A DNA stretch of 54,930 bases from Chloroflexota bacterium. Its GTDB lineage: Bacteria; Chloroflexota; Anaerolineae; Aggregatilineales; Phototrophicaceae. The stretch is from assembly GCA_026706395.1 (NCBI GenBank), contig JAPOYU010000053.1:20139-75068 (forward strand). The letters are read 5' to 3'. Both the position numbers and the translations under genes were made by a program. Under the pieces are notes generated by a model. The model was not told where the DNA came from. It did no database searches and saw only the letters and a program-made list of their open reading frames with translations. Within the stretch, counting starts at the first letter, position 1, and each line of letters opens with the position of its first letter. Shown piece after piece: positions 35,298 through 42,992 of this stretch.

Positions 35298-36755
35298 GTG
35301 TCTTTTGTTTCCACCGAGTTCCTCATATTTGCCGCCGTCGTCATTTCGCTATTCTTCCGTGTGCGGCAAAATATGCGCTGGTTGCTGTTGCTGGCTGCGA
35401 GCTACTTCTTTTACGCATACTGGCAGCCCAGCTATGTTCTGCTGATCCTCTTCTCCACTTTGGTGGATTATTTTGTGGCGCGGGCATTGGATGGCGCCGG
35501 CGCGACCAGAAAGTCGCTGCGCAGATTCCTTCTTGCAGCCAGCATCACTTCAAACCTTGGCCTTCTTTTCGTCTTCAAGTATGCCAATCTATTCAGCCAG
35601 GCGGCGGCAGATATCTCGGCTGCGATTGGAATCCCGCTGGGGTTTGGCGCCTTGGATGTTTTGCTACCCGTGGGCATTTCTTTCTACACCTTCCAAAGTA
35701 TGGCTTACACCTTTGATGTCTACCGTGGACATCACAATGCCGAACGCCATATCGGGATTTTCGCGCTCTATGTCGCCTTTTTTCCGCAGTTGGTCGCTGG
35801 CCCTATTGAACGCGCCAGCAATATGTTACCGCAATTCCGGAAAAATTTCGGATTCGACTACGACCGCATCGTCGACGGTCTGCGGCGGGTATTGTGGGGA
35901 GTATTCAAAAAGCTCGTAATAGCTGACCGCCTGGCGATCTATGTAGACGCCGTCTATGGAGATCTGCAGTCATACAGTGGGCTCATATTGATAGCCGCCA
36001 CTGTTTTCTTTGGTCTGCAGATATATCTCGACTTCAGTGCTTACTCAGATATTGCAATTGGTATCGCGCGTGTATTGGGCTTTAAGCTAATGGAGAATTT
36101 CCGCCGCCCATATTTGGCTAGCTCCGTTAGCGACTTTTGGCGGCGCTGGCATATATCGCTTTCAACTTGGTTTCGTGATTATGTATACATTAGTTTAGGC
36201 GGGAATCGGAAGGGATTGGCTCGGCAAATCATAAATCTCCTGATAGTGTTCGGCGCCAGCGGACTATGGCACGGCGCAAATTGGACATTTGTAATATGGG
36301 GCGGATATCACGGCGTAATTGTTGCGCTTGAACTCATTTTTGGATCACGCGGGTCAAGTTATGTATCACAGAACCAATTTGGACGTGTCTTTAGTACGTT
36401 AAGAACCCTCCTTCTTGTCTTTATCGGCTGGATATTCTTTCGTGCGAATAGCATGGCGGACATAGTTTATGTCATGAGCCACTTGCTGGATTTCTCGCAG
36501 GGTTTCACAGCATTTACTGGTCCATTTGCTGCATCGCTGCTTCCGCAACGTATTGAACTAATCTTGTCGTTTGTTTTGATTGTCATAGTGTTTCTGGCAG
36601 ACGTTGTTGAGGAGCGAGTTGCTCTAATGGCTATCTTCCCTCGCATGCCTCTGCTATGGCGCTGGGCGGTATACTATTCGCTCGTGATTTCAGTTTATGC
36701 ATCGGTCTTGGTAAGCAGCATAGATACGCCTACGTTTTACTATTTTCAGTTCTGA
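35298..36755 (+). CDS. MBOAT acyltransferase (AlgI/DltB-like)
   Basis: The 485-residue protein has about 11 membrane segments and the MBOAT core: LPVGISFYTFQSMAYTFDVYRG, FFPQLVAGPIERA, SDFWRRWHISLSTWFRDYVYI with His285, and GLWHGANWTF with catalytic His325. It moves acyl groups, usually acetyl, across the membrane to an extracellular polymer, with an SGNH-type partner. The partner gene follows 7 bases later. GTG 35298 is the start. The 3' half is more AT-rich than neighbouring housekeeping genes, hinting at separate origin. Confidence 0.92.
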   Translation: MSFVSTEFLIFAAVVISLFFRVRQNMRWLLLLAASYFFYAYWQPSYVLLILFSTLVDYFVARALDGAGATRKSLRRFLLAASITSNLGLLFVFKYANLFSQAAADISAAIGIPLGFGALDVLLPVGISFYTFQSMAYTFDVYRGHHNAERHIGIFALYVAFFPQLVAGPIERASNMLPQFRKNFGFDYDRIVDGLRRVLWGVFKKLVIADRLAIYVDAVYGDLQSYSGLILIAATVFFGLQIYLDFSAYSDIAIGIARVLGFKLMENFRRPYLASSVSDFWRRWHISLSTWFRDYVYISLGGNRKGLARQIINLLIVFGASGLWHGANWTFVIWGGYHGVIVALELIFGSRGSSYVSQNQFGRVFSTLRTLLLVFIGWIFFRANSMADIVYVMSHLLDFSQGFTAFTGPFAASLLPQRIELILSFVLIVIVFLADVVEERVALMAIFPRMPLLWRWAVYYSLVISVYASVLVSSIDTPTFYYFQF

Positions 36756-36762
36756 GTGTCAC

Positions 36763-37893
36763 GTGTTGCGATTGATTACTAAACTCGCCCTCCTGTTCAT
36801 GCCAATTGCTGCAGCGACCCTCGTTTTGCTCGGGCTCGCTTGGCACTCCGGAGAAGCCATGCCGATCGATTATATCGTCGCATTGCAGCAGCAGCCGGAT
36901 GGCGCGATATATGGCTCGAGAATCGTACATCAATTGGCTGACTATAAGTTGTCTGGCTATTACATGCGGCAACCCGACATTCTAGTCCTAGGCAGTTCAC
37001 TCATGGGTCAGATTCGTGAAGACTTTTTCGCGCTCGACCCCAATGCGTTCTACAACGGCTCAATGCCCGCGTTAGAGTTGAACGGCTTGACCGATTTCTA
37101 TGATCGAATGGAAACCAAGCCAGGGGTGCTGATTGTTGGTATCGACCTTGTATGGTTCAATGCCGACTACGACGGGTATAGAAGAGCCGTAGTAGCTCCC
37201 GACCATAGAACAGAATACGAGCGGATACGCATGGTGATAGACCACATGATACAGCGGTTCATGACAGGGAATCTAACTCTTGAGCAGCTTATGAAGAGGC
37301 GTGATCCAGTATATGGGCATTTTGGTCTGGGCTTCCGGGCTATTGAGGTAGGCTGGGGCTATCGCCCAGACGGCAGTATGCAGTTAGGGCTGACTGCTGC
37401 CAGCACAGACAGGCAGAGAGAGCTAGTTCAGAGTGATCTCGCGACGTTCATGTTCGAGGACGAAAGGTATTTGCCGGGTTCAAATCTTGATGAACCCGCA
37501 TTAGAGACACTGGACTGGTGGCTCCAGACTTTGAAGGATGATGGCGTCACCGTCGTGGCAGTTACAACACCGTATCACTTTCTGATCCATCAAGGCATGA
37601 ATCAGTCGGGAGCATTCAGCTACATGAGCAGAGCGGCGGCCCGCCTGAAAGAGCTTATCTCCGCACACGGATTCTACTACCATTATTTTGATGATATGAG
37701 CAAATGGGGAGCGCAAGAAAACGAATGGTTCGACGGTTATCATATGTCGGAGTCCAGTTCCCTTCGCATGATGCAGTCACTGTTCCAAAGCCATCCCGAC
37801 CTCTTTGACGCCTATGTCGATCACAACCTCGTGCAGGATCTACTGGCGAATTTCGAGAATCCGATGGACGTATTCCATGAGCTTCCGAAATGA
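36763..37893 (+). CDS. SGNH-like membrane-anchored acyltransferase partner
   Basis: The protein has 376 residues: one N-terminal membrane segment (about 5-27) and a large extracytoplasmic part. ILVLGSSLMGQ near 73-83 fits SGNH block I with Ser78 or Ser79 as nucleophile, and FDGYHMS with Asp324 and His327 fits block V. It resembles DltD, AlgJ and DHHW-type proteins that complete O-acetylation with an MBOAT partner. Subfamily is not recognised. GTG start at 36763. It overlaps prmC by 4 bases, so the pair is embedded in the prfA-prmC operon. Confidence 0.8.
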   Translation: MLRLITKLALLFMPIAAATLVLLGLAWHSGEAMPIDYIVALQQQPDGAIYGSRIVHQLADYKLSGYYMRQPDILVLGSSLMGQIREDFFALDPNAFYNGSMPALELNGLTDFYDRMETKPGVLIVGIDLVWFNADYDGYRRAVVAPDHRTEYERIRMVIDHMIQRFMTGNLTLEQLMKRRDPVYGHFGLGFRAIEVGWGYRPDGSMQLGLTAASTDRQRELVQSDLATFMFEDERYLPGSNLDEPALETLDWWLQTLKDDGVTVVAVTTPYHFLIHQGMNQSGAFSYMSRAAARLKELISAHGFYYHYFDDMSKWGAQENEWFDGYHMSESSSLRMMQSLFQSHPDLFDAYVDHNLVQDLLANFENPMDVFHELPK

Positions 37894-38726
37894 TAACTAT
37901 ACGCGAGTCGCTGAAACTGGCGCGAACTATGTTGGCTTCGTCTCAAAGCGCCGACCTTGACGCGCAAGCCTTGCTTATACATGTCTTGCAGGTCGAGCGA
38001 GCTTACCTCTTCGCCCACGGCGATCACGTACTTGACGGGATCGAGACGCGCGTCTATCAGTCTATGCTTGAGCGCCGCGCCGCTGGCGAACCTGTCGCCT
38101 ACATCATCGGCGCTAAAGGCTTCTACGATCTTGAGCTCGCTGTGTCATCGGCAGTGCTGATTCCGCGCCCGGAAACTGAACTGCTGCTTGAAGAAGCGCT
38201 GCGCCTGACCGCGCCGCTGCGCCGAGCTGTGGTCGCCGACATCGGCACCGGGAGCGGTGCCCTCGCCATAGCGCTTGAGCGTCACCGACCGCAATGCGCA
38301 GTCTACGCCACCGACATCAGCGCGGATGCCCTCGCCGTCGCTCGACAGAACGCCGAGGACCATGACGCCGATGTCACGTTCTTCCGCGGTAATCTGGCGC
38401 TTCCGCTAATTGACCACGGCGTCAAAGTCGATCTTCTGATGGCGAACCTGCCTTATATCGCCACCAAGGACTTGAACACGTTGCAAGCGGGCCAATGGGA
38501 ACCGCGCCTGGCGCTTGATGGCGGCGCTGATGGTTTGAATCTGATACGTCAACTGCTATCTCAGCTTCCGTTTATCTGCCGGCCTGGGGCGCAAGTCTTG
38601 CTCGAGGTCGGCGCTGAGCAAGGTCAAGCTGTTTGTCAACTCGTTCGTGAGCGGCTTAATTCAGATGCCACAGTTAAGCCGGACTACGCCGGCCTGGACC
38701 GAATCATTTACTTCGCTGTCGGCTGA
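37890..38726 (+). CDS. prmC: Release factor glutamine methyltransferase
   Basis: The protein has 278 residues with an N-terminal helical domain and the class I methyltransferase core: IPRPETELLLEEAL, VADIGTGSGALAIAL near 115-129, TDISADAL, and the catalytic-site NLPY at 186-189 in place of the commoner NPPY. EPRLALDGGADGLN follows. It methylates the GGQ glutamine of RF1 and RF2 using SAM. ATG 37890 overlaps the upstream stop, indicating translational coupling with the SGNH gene. Confidence 0.95.
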   Translation: MITIRESLKLARTMLASSQSADLDAQALLIHVLQVERAYLFAHGDHVLDGIETRVYQSMLERRAAGEPVAYIIGAKGFYDLELAVSSAVLIPRPETELLLEEALRLTAPLRRAVVADIGTGSGALAIALERHRPQCAVYATDISADALAVARQNAEDHDADVTFFRGNLALPLIDHGVKVDLLMANLPYIATKDLNTLQAGQWEPRLALDGGADGLNLIRQLLSQLPFICRPGAQVLLEVGAEQGQAVCQLVRERLNSDATVKPDYAGLDRIIYFAVG

Positions 38727-38727
38727 C

Positions 38728-38755
38728 TTGACAGACCGTCCGAACACTCTAAACT
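38728..38755 (+). promoter_or_regulatory. Promoter upstream of aminotransferase gene
   Basis: TTGACA at 38728-38733, a 16-base spacer and TAAACT at 38750-38755. It lies directly after the prmC stop, leaving a leader of about 85 bases to the ATG at 38847. Confidence 0.5.
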
Positions 38756-38846
38756 CGGTGCACACGGTGACAGATAGGAACGTGTATTCGCGCGAAAATG
38801 CCAGGATCGCGCCTACTGTCAGGGGATAATCGAACGAATTCTGACC

Positions 38847-39968
38847 ATGCTCACTCGCGCTGACTTCTTGATTCGCGACGACATCGTATTTCTCAATCAC
38901 GGTTCCTTCGGCGCCTGCCCGCGCCCGGTCTTCGAGCGCTATCAAGCCTGGCAACTGGAGCTGGAACGTCAGCCGATAGAGTTTCTGCTGCGCAATCGCG
39001 CTGCTCTCATGGCAGAGGCGCGCTCCCGCATCGCCGAATACTTCAATGTGTCCTGCGAGGACATCGTCTTCGTCACCAACGCCACCGCGGGACTGAATAT
39101 CGCATTGCGCTCATTGCGCCTGCAACCCGGCGACGAAATCCTCACAAGCAGCCATGAATACGGAGCCGTCTATCGACTGCTGGAATTCGTCGCGGCGAAA
39201 ACCGGCGCGCGAATCATCCCGCACCAGGTCCACTTGCCATACGAAACCGACGCCGCCTTTCTCGACGCTTTCTTCGCCGATGCCAGCGCCAGAACAAAAG
39301 CCATCGTCATCAGCCATATTACCTCGCCGAGCTCGCTGATTTTCCCCGTCGAACTGATATGCCGCCGCGCCCGCGAACAGGGTATCTTGACGATCATCGA
39401 CGGCGCCCATGCGCCCGGTCAGCTGCCCCTCGATCTGACCACCATCGGCGCTGACATATACAGCGGCAATTTCCATAAGTGGATGTGCGCGCCCAAAGGC
39501 TCCGGCTTTTTACACGTCCGCCCCGAACATCAAGCGATGATCGATCCCCTGGTTATTTCGCATGGCTGGCGCGAAGGCAGCGGCTTTGTTGAACGCAACG
39601 AGTGGGGCGGCACTCGTGATATCGCGCCCTTCCTGACCGTGCCGGCCGCCATCGACTTTCTGCGCGAGCATGATTGGGACAAAGTCCGCGCCCGTTGCCA
39701 TAAGTTGGCGGCGCGGGCCCAGGCGGAGATCTGTGCTCGCTACGGACTGCGGCCACTTTCACGCAATCAATTCGCCCAAATGGTGACGATCCCGCTGCCG
39801 GAATGTAAAGCGGCAGCGGTCAAGGAGCAGCTGTACGATACATACGGAATTGAAGTGCCTATCGGCAGATACTTTGACCGCTGCGGTGTACGGGTTTCCG
39901 TGCAAGCCTACAACAGGGCCGACGACATCGCTCAGCTTGTCGCAGCGTTGGAGGCGCTGATCGACTAG
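38847..39968 (+). CDS. Class V aminotransferase (isopenicillin-N epimerase/desulfurase-like)
   Basis: The protein has 373 residues of fold-type I PLP enzyme. FLNHGSFGACP near 16-26 is the typical start of isopenicillin N epimerase-like proteins. FVTNATAGLN, SSHEYGAVY, IDGAHAPGQLPLDL and the PLP-Lys in SGNFHKWMCAPKGSGFL follow. EWGGTRDIAPFLTVPAAI completes the motif set. It probably acts on an amino acid by transamination, epimerisation or desulfuration; the substrate is not evident. The stop overlaps that of the convergent RNA methyltransferase homologue by 4 bases. Confidence 0.9.
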   Translation: MLTRADFLIRDDIVFLNHGSFGACPRPVFERYQAWQLELERQPIEFLLRNRAALMAEARSRIAEYFNVSCEDIVFVTNATAGLNIALRSLRLQPGDEILTSSHEYGAVYRLLEFVAAKTGARIIPHQVHLPYETDAAFLDAFFADASARTKAIVISHITSPSSLIFPVELICRRAREQGILTIIDGAHAPGQLPLDLTTIGADIYSGNFHKWMCAPKGSGFLHVRPEHQAMIDPLVISHGWREGSGFVERNEWGGTRDIAPFLTVPAAIDFLREHDWDKVRARCHKLAARAQAEICARYGLRPLSRNQFAQMVTIPLPECKAAAVKEQLYDTYGIEVPIGRYFDRCGVRVSVQAYNRADDIAQLVAALEALID

Positions 39969-41269
39969 CGCTCAAAGCGCGCCACGGCCGTGATATAGTG
40001 CGTATGCGGCGCCAGATCAATCGGCTGTATTTCGCGCAACTGGAAGCCCGCCGATGCCAGTTGCCGGCAGTCGCGCGCCAGCGAGCCAGGGTCCCCGCTA
40101 ACATAAACCAGCCGCCTCACTTCAAGCCGCTCCAGCCACGCAATCGTATCGGCGCTCAAACCGGCGCTGGGCGGATCCACCAGCGCGACATCGTATTGCG
40201 CCTCCGCGGCGACTATATCGGCGAGCACCGTCTCCACTTGCCCTTCGACCACATCTACATTCTCTAAATCACTGAGATTGACATCGGCGTCCGTTACCGC
40301 CGGCGGATAACTTTCGACCAGCGTGACTAGTGCCGCGTCTCGCGCCATGAACGCGCTGTAGATGCCGACGCCGGCGTACAAGTCCAACACGGTTTCCTCA
40401 CGCTGCAAGTCCAGCGCGCGCAGCACTTCCTCGAGCAGTTGCTGGATCCCGCCGACACTGGGTCGAATATAGGCGCCCGCCGTGACGCGGAACTCCCTCC
40501 CGGCAATCTCGAAGCGACTTTGCGCCTCACCTATGAGACTGATCGGTTCCCGATCCGGCAAGACCAGATTGACGCTGAGCGGCAGGTCCGTCTGCAATTC
40601 CGGCGCTTCCTCTTTGTCCACGTGGAGAACAAGCATCATCCGCCCGTCGCTGCCACGGCGTATCGTCAGGCGGCGCGCAGTCGCAAAATCTAATTCCAAC
40701 TGCGTCAGCAAGTCGAGAATTTCCGGATCTGTAATATGGCATTCACCGAGCACTTCAATGCCGCCGCCATCCCGCCGCATTCCCCAATCGCCGACCTCGT
40801 CCCGCGAAAGGCTGATGCTGTGGTTGTACTCCCAACGCGCGGACGCTGGCCTTACCGGACGCAATGCCGATTCGATCATCGCATCGGGCAGTCTGCCCTG
40901 GCGCGATAGCTGGTCGGCAAGCACATCCCGCTTCAGCAGTAGTTGCGCCGCATAATCGATATGCTGCCAGTGACAACCCCAACATAATCCCGGTCCAAAA
41001 TGAGGACAGCGTGGCGCGGCACGGTCAGCCGATGCGGCTTTGAGCCTCAGACCGCGCGCGAACAGCACATTCTTGCGCTCGACAGTGATTTCCGCTGTGA
41101 TCGATTCGCCCGGCAATGTATATGGCACGAAGACCGGTTTATTGTGATGCCAGCCCAGCCCGCGACCTCCATGCGCCATATCGCTGATATCCAGGTCAAT
41201 ATGTCGCCCAATGAGCCGGCTGTTTTCGCTTCGTCCGCTTGATTTTCGCTGTTTGCTGCGCTTGGCCAT
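39965..41269 (-). CDS. RlmD/TrmA-family RNA methyltransferase homologue lacking catalytic residues
   Basis: The protein has 434 residues. A TRAM domain (about 20-76) is followed by iron-sulfur-type cysteines Cys88, Cys96, Cys99 and Cys177. The SAM-binding LDLYAGVGIYS (295-305) and DPPSAG (365-370) motifs are intact. In RlmD and TrmA the nucleophile Cys lies in a VSCNP motif; here the segment is VYVSGDPGSLARD with Gly392. The catalytic Glu of the PHTxHVE motif is also replaced: PHTHYITAVA carries Thr. The Gln of the FFQxN motif is not found (AYIRPSV). RNA binding and SAM binding may remain, but uracil-5 methylation by the known mechanism looks impossible. Confidence 0.88.
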   Translation of the reverse strand: MAKRSKQRKSSGRSENSRLIGRHIDLDISDMAHGGRGLGWHHNKPVFVPYTLPGESITAEITVERKNVLFARGLRLKAASADRAAPRCPHFGPGLCWGCHWQHIDYAAQLLLKRDVLADQLSRQGRLPDAMIESALRPVRPASARWEYNHSISLSRDEVGDWGMRRDGGGIEVLGECHITDPEILDLLTQLELDFATARRLTIRRGSDGRMMLVLHVDKEEAPELQTDLPLSVNLVLPDREPISLIGEAQSRFEIAGREFRVTAGAYIRPSVGGIQQLLEEVLRALDLQREETVLDLYAGVGIYSAFMARDAALVTLVESYPPAVTDADVNLSDLENVDVVEGQVETVLADIVAAEAQYDVALVDPPSAGLSADTIAWLERLEVRRLVYVSGDPGSLARDCRQLASAGFQLREIQPIDLAPHTHYITAVARFER

Positions 41270-41321
41270 TTGTGACTTCTAGGTCGACTTGACACCGTCA
41301 GTATAGCTGAGTATCGAGCCG

Positions 41322-41352
41322 CAAAAACAAAGTCCCGCCTGTTTTGCGGGAC
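41322..41352 (-). terminator. Intrinsic terminator of the DsbA-like gene
   Basis: On the minus strand a perfect 7-bp stem GTCCCGC/GCGGGAC (41332-41352) with a 7-base loop is followed by TTTGTTTTTG. It lies 27 bases beyond the stop of the DsbA-like gene and upstream of the RNA methyltransferase homologue. Confidence 0.8.
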
Positions 41353-41378
41353 CCGGTCAGATGTGCTTTGTGCTTGTC

Positions 41379-42173
41379 CTAGCCGCTGTCGCTTGCGGCA
41401 TAGTCGATGCCGACCTTGTCCAACTCGCGTTGCACCATCCGCTCAAAGATGCTGTAAGGCTGCGCGCCGCTCAATATCTGTCCGTTGATGAAGAACCCCG
41501 GTGTACCGCGAACACCGGCCAACTGCCCATCAAGTCCGTCGATTTCGACTTCGCTGATAGTGCGTCCCTCTTCCAGGCATTCATTAAATTGCGCCATATC
41601 GAGATCGAATTGCTCCGCCGTCTCGATATAGAACTCTTGGCCCAGCGAGTCTTGATTTGCGAAGAATGCGCCGTGGAATTCCCAGAACTTTCCCTGTTCA
41701 AAGGCGCATTGCGCCGCCGCGGCCGCGGGCGTGGATTCCTGTGTTAGGCGCGCGAAATCTCGATAGACATAGCGAATGTACTCCCCGTAGTTCTCAAGCA
41801 GAGGCGAAAATGTCTGGTCGAAGTGCCGCTTGCAGAAGCTGCAGAAAAAGTCGCTGAATTCGACAATTACAATTGGCGCATCAATATCGCCCAGATACGG
41901 GTCATCATCGACCAGGGCGAAGCGATCAGGATCCTCTTCCACAGCCGCCTCTTTTGCCCGTTCCTCGAGTACGCTCGCGACAACAGCGCGCAACTGATCC
42001 TCATCAAATGCTACCGGAGCTTGCTCGACCGCCGGCCTTGGCGCGGCCCGGCCCAGGACGAGCCCGATGACGAAACAGGCCACGGCAATCACCACATAAT
42101 GCAGTATCACGCGCGAGTTATCGCTCGCGGCGGGCGGAGATTCCTGCCGGGTTGGTCCCGTCGCTTCGTCCAT
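41379..42173 (-). CDS. DsbA-like membrane-anchored thiol oxidoreductase
   Basis: The protein has 264 residues. Cytoplasmic N terminus, one membrane segment (about 22-42), then an extracytoplasmic DsbA/thioredoxin domain with active site Cys111-Ser-Phe-Cys114 (FFCSFCKRHF) and the cis-Pro loop GVRGTPGFFING. It resembles BdbD/DsbA proteins that form disulfides in exported proteins. ATG 42173 follows GAGGAG by about 6 bases and is preferred over in-frame ATGs at 42206 and 42248. A terminator follows. The mobile element lies about 90 bases upstream. Confidence 0.93.
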   Translation of the reverse strand: MDEATGPTRQESPPAASDNSRVILHYVVIAVACFVIGLVLGRAAPRPAVEQAPVAFDEDQLRAVVASVLEERAKEAAVEEDPDRFALVDDDPYLGDIDAPIVIVEFSDFFCSFCKRHFDQTFSPLLENYGEYIRYVYRDFARLTQESTPAAAAAQCAFEQGKFWEFHGAFFANQDSLGQEFYIETAEQFDLDMAQFNECLEEGRTISEVEIDGLDGQLAGVRGTPGFFINGQILSGAQPYSIFERMVQRELDKVGIDYAASDSG

Positions 42174-42259
42174 GTCATCTCCTCTGTCGTTCTCGCGATT
42201 GGCCATGAGCAGAGTGTACTCCAGATTATACGCCTTGCCTATTGACATCTATTCAACCG

Positions 42260-42280
42260 TCAGGGCAATCGCTTCATATT
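42260..42280 (+). repeat. Left terminal inverted repeat
   Basis: 21 bases beginning TCAGGGCAATCG. The reverse complement matches the right end exactly. Preceded by the target duplication TTCAACCG. Confidence 0.88.
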
Positions 42281-42357
42281 GGAAACGCGCGTACAGCCGA
42301 AAGATTTTCAGTAGGTCGCGTAGGTAGCGTAGACACTGAACTTTGACACTGACCGGC

Positions 42358-42381
42358 GACACAGCTCTTCTACACCGAGTT
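42358..42381 (+). repeat. Subterminal 24-base direct repeat, copy 1
   Basis: Begins GACACAGC and ends CACCGAGTT. It matches 42787-42810 with one mismatch, in the same orientation, near the other end of the element. Confidence 0.75.
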
Positions 42382-42400
42382 TACTGAGGGAGTCATCGGG

Positions 42401-42670
42401 TTAATCGGCGGCGTTGAGAGAAGGCGCGGGGTTATCGAAAAGTTTCTGGTTGGTTAGAACTATGTCCGACATTGTCCGTTTCGCGGACAAAGAAAAACTT
42501 TTTTCGGACAAAGTTGGGTTTTGTCGGCGGCGCAGCATTTTGCGCCAGCGACGCAGCGTACGATGATGGATGCATGTAAGTAGGTGGACGGTGTTGATGT
42601 CATGATGGTTATCGAGCAGGTCCATGGCCTTGCGTTTTTCACGGTCTGAGAAGTTTCTGGTTTTGGGCAT
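42401..42670 (-). CDS. Small helix-turn-helix protein of the mobile element
   Basis: The protein has 89 residues. Residues 5-48 (NFSDREKRKAMDLLDN, then INTVHLLTCIHHRTLRRWRK) resemble the homeodomain-like helix-turn-helix at the N terminus of transposases and small DNA-binding proteins; the family is not recognised. The last 35 residues are encoded by the TTGTCCG palindromic block, which suggests the gene acquired or grew around that repeat. ATG 42670 follows GGAGG by 7 bases, a strong Shine-Dalgarno, and a TATAAT lies about 30 bases upstream, so expression is credible. It could regulate the element or a remote transposase. No similar gene is seen elsewhere in the window. Confidence 0.72.
   Translation of the reverse strand: MPKTRNFSDREKRKAMDLLDNHHDINTVHLLTCIHHRTLRRWRKMLRRRQNPTLSEKSFSLSAKRTMSDIVLTNQKLFDNPAPSLNAAD
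42463..42513. repeat. TTGTCCG palindromic block, copy 2
   Basis: Contains TGTCCGACATTGTCCG, the hairpin TTGTCCG (42472-42478) / CGGACAA (42484-42490), and an A-run/T-run core between two CGGACAAA words. It is the inverted counterpart of 12184-12236 and lies inside the helix-turn-helix gene. Confidence 0.75.
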
Positions 42671-42700
42671 GGTGGTCCTCCGTTCGTTGGGTTTGCAGAC

Positions 42701-42718
42701 ATTATAGTACAGATGTTC
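42701..42718 (-). promoter_or_regulatory. -10 element and GAACAT site of the element gene
   Basis: On the minus strand GAACATCTGTAC (42707-42718) directly abuts TATAAT (42701-42706). A protein binding the half-palindrome would cover the promoter. No good -35 is seen. The site resembles those at 11419 and 11900. Confidence 0.45.
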
Positions 42719-42786
42719 TGATGAAGGGCGATTAAATGTTTGCGTATTGGGATTTTCTAACCATTGAGGGGCGCGTAGGGCGCATA

Positions 42787-42810
42787 GACACAGCCCTTCT
42801 ACACCGAGTT
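42787..42810 (+). repeat. Subterminal 24-base direct repeat, copy 2
   Basis: Same 24-base unit as 42358-42381 with one difference. The segment to its right (42815-42880) is rich in GACACAG/GTCTAC words and contains no gene. Confidence 0.75.
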
Positions 42811-42883
42811 GATCGCGGTCTCTAGAGGACACAGAGGAGACACAGTGTCTACACGACCCTTTGAGTCTTTGTGGTGAAAAAAT

Positions 42884-42904
42884 AATATGAAGCGATTGCC
42901 CTGA
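42884..42904 (-). repeat. Right terminal inverted repeat
   Basis: 21 bases ending CGATTGCCCTGA, the exact reverse complement of the left end. Followed by the target duplication TTCAACCG. Confidence 0.88.
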
Positions 42905-42954
42905 TTCAACCGCCCCTTCATAGTCCATTGTATTATTTGTGTCGTATCTCCCGT

Positions 42955-42960
42955 TATAAT
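42955..42960 (+). promoter_or_regulatory. -10 element of rsgA
   Basis: TATAAT at 42955-42960 with a weak -35 (ATTATT at a 17-base spacing). The start site near 42967 leaves a leader of about 25 bases containing the GGAGG before the TTG start of rsgA. It lies just outside the mobile element. Confidence 0.45.
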
Positions 42961-42992
42961 TGCACGTATAGAATATTGTTGGAGGATGTCAC

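Larger units (their letters stand above)
42260..42904. mobile_element. 645-bp transposable element with 21-bp terminal inverted repeats
   Basis: Perfect 21-bp inverted repeats (42260-42280 and 42884-42904; outer end TCAGGGCAATCG) are flanked by the 8-bp direct repeat TTCAACCG (42252-42259 and 42905-42912), the signature of transposition. It carries one helix-turn-helix gene (42401-42670, minus) and no transposase, so it is probably mobilised by another element. It sits between the DsbA-like gene and rsgA without disrupting either. The perfect ends suggest a recent insertion. The IS family cannot be named from the ends alone. Confidence 0.85.

Noticed and set aside
41289..41317. Plus-strand promoter TTGACA-N17-TATCGA
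   Set aside because: No plus-strand gene lies downstream; it faces into the minus-strand DsbA-like gene. Probably chance or antisense.
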